Part shown: positions 63,366 through 64,000 of the stretch, in pieces
Layout of the letters: each line of letters starts with the position of its first letter
How positions within the stretch are numbered: position 1 is the first letter of the stretch
Made by a program: the position numbers and the translations under genes
The notes under the pieces: model-generated
What the model saw: the letters and a program-made list of their open reading frames with translations, nothing else
Databases searched by the model: none
What the model was told of the DNA's origin: nothing
Assembly: GCA_016839165.1 (NCBI GenBank)
Contig: CP069300.1
Span: 3,844,001-3,908,000 of the forward strand
Length of the DNA: 64,000 nucleotides
Source: Bradyrhizobium sp. PSBB068
Lineage (GTDB): Bacteria; Pseudomonadota; Alphaproteobacteria; Rhizobiales; Xanthobacteraceae
Direction: 5' to 3'

Positions 63366-64000
63366 ATGACGAGACGTCCCCGTAAAGCTCTGATCATCGG
63401 CGCCGGCATCGCAGGTCCGGTCACCGCGATGTTCCTGACCCGCGCCGGTATCGAGGCCGAGCTCTATGAAGCCTGGCCCTACTCCACCGGCATCGGCGGC
63501 GGCCTGCAGATCGCACCCAACGGCATGCACGTGCTGGCGGAGCTCGGCCTCGCCGACGAGCTGATCCGCAACGGCTCGATCGCGGAATCCTTCGACTTCT
63601 ATTCGCAGGGCGGCAAGAAGCTCGGCTCCCTCAACCAGAACATGCAGCAGCGCTTCGGCCAGCCTGCGGTGAACATGTGCCGCGCGACCCTGAACGAGAC
63701 GCTGATCGACAAGGCCTGGGCTTCCAACGTCTCGGTATTCTTCGAGAAACGGCTGGTGAAAATCGAAGACCGCGGCGACCAGCCCGTGATCGCCTATTTC
63801 GCCGACGGCACCACCGCCGAGGGCGATTTCGTAATCGGTGCCGACGGCGTGCATTCGGCGGTGCGGCGTCACGTGATCCCTGACGGACCGACGCCGTTCG
63901 ACACCGGGCTGATCGGCTTCGGCGGCTTCGTGCCGCGCGCCGTGATCGAACACCTGCCGATCGGCCAGCGCGTCGAGACGACGTTCGGACAGAGCGGCTT
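63366..64000 (+). CDS. FAD-dependent monooxygenase, N-terminal part (runs off the window)
   Basis: The first 211 codons are visible. The N-terminal dinucleotide-binding motif is ALIIGAGIAGPVTAMFL (GxGxxG), the substrate-domain stretch GGGLQIAPNGMHVLAELG follows, and the second FAD motif reads FVIGADGVHSAVRRHV. These are the marks of PHBH-type flavoprotein hydroxylases (UbiH/TetX/salicylate hydroxylase group), which add oxygen to aromatics using NAD(P)H. The ATG at 63366 has GGAG about 7 bases upstream. It diverges from the MarR gene with the operator between, so it is probably inducible by its substrate. Confidence 0.9.
   Translation, partial: MTRRPRKALIIGAGIAGPVTAMFLTRAGIEAELYEAWPYSTGIGGGLQIAPNGMHVLAELGLADELIRNGSIAESFDFYSQGGKKLGSLNQNMQQRFGQPAVNMCRATLNETLIDKAWASNVSVFFEKRLVKIEDRGDQPVIAYFADGTTAEGDFVIGADGVHSAVRRHVIPDGPTPFDTGLIGFGGFVPRAVIEHLPIGQRVETTFGQSG

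Overview
This 64 kb window is a chromosomal stretch from a GC-rich alphaproteobacterium of the Hyphomicrobiales. The best fit is Bradyrhizobium or a close relative in the Nitrobacteraceae. The evidence is the conserved order tig-clpP-clpX-lon, a glnB-glnA pair behind a sigma-54 promoter, nadA-nadB-nadC headed by a NadQ-type regulator, rplM-rpsI, a DUF2842 protein, a COX15-type ctaA, and short palindromic repeats of a kind familiar from Bradyrhizobium and Rhodopseudomonas. I identified genus from gene content only. I see no transposase, prophage, CRISPR array, rRNA or origin.

Layout. Positions 1-2.25 kb: a truncated GFA-family gene diverges from a GntR regulator that is translationally linked to an MFS exporter. 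2.3-9.3 kb: proteostasis block lon, clpX, clpP, tig, then tRNA-Leu(UAG). 9.4-12.9 kb: a Tat-exported multicopper-oxidase-fold protein that has lost most copper ligands, an enolase-superfamily enzyme and an exported protein. 12.9-17.6 kb: a glutathione S-transferase fragment, an Old Yellow Enzyme with its TetR regulator, a YdhR-like protein, and a divergent LysR/SDR pair. 17.7-21.9 kb: GNAT, nnrDE, glnB and glnA. 21.9-29 kb: repeats, tautomerase, GlxA-type regulator, orphan periplasmic binding protein, M19 dipeptidase, GST, and an orphan hybrid histidine kinase. 29.3-34.5 kb: a minus-strand operon of an SsuABC-like transporter and two flavin-dependent monooxygenases; its permease gene is frameshifted. 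34.6-39.4 kb: aldo/keto reductase, class I glutamine amidotransferase, AI-2E transporter, small membrane protein, diguanylate cyclase. 39.6-44.7 kb: rpsI, rplM, thioesterase, enoyl-CoA hydratase, CoA-binding protein, O-acetylhomoserine sulfhydrylase, small secreted protein. 44.7-50.5 kb: nadQ-nadABC, ctaA, DUF2842. 50.5-62.8 kb: an exopolysaccharide locus (deacetylase-like, GNAT, Wzc-like, Wza-like, glycosyltransferase, priming phosphotransferase, polymerase) interrupted by a LysR/MFS pair. 62.7-64 kb: MarR regulator divergent from a truncated FAD monooxygenase.

The most useful non-routine observations are: tandem 21-bp operators covering the nadA promoter and ribosome-binding site; a near-identical 21-bp operator pair at the TetR/Old Yellow Enzyme locus; a single-base frameshift in the ABC permease; two enzyme-like proteins of the polysaccharide locus (deacetylase, Wzc kinase domain) that have lost catalytic residues; the copper-ligand loss in the multicopper oxidase; and a three-copy palindromic repeat family within 2.5 kb. 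Nothing here amounts to a clearly new multi-gene system. The best candidates for new biology are the degenerate enzymes and the transporter/two-monooxygenase operon of unknown substrate.
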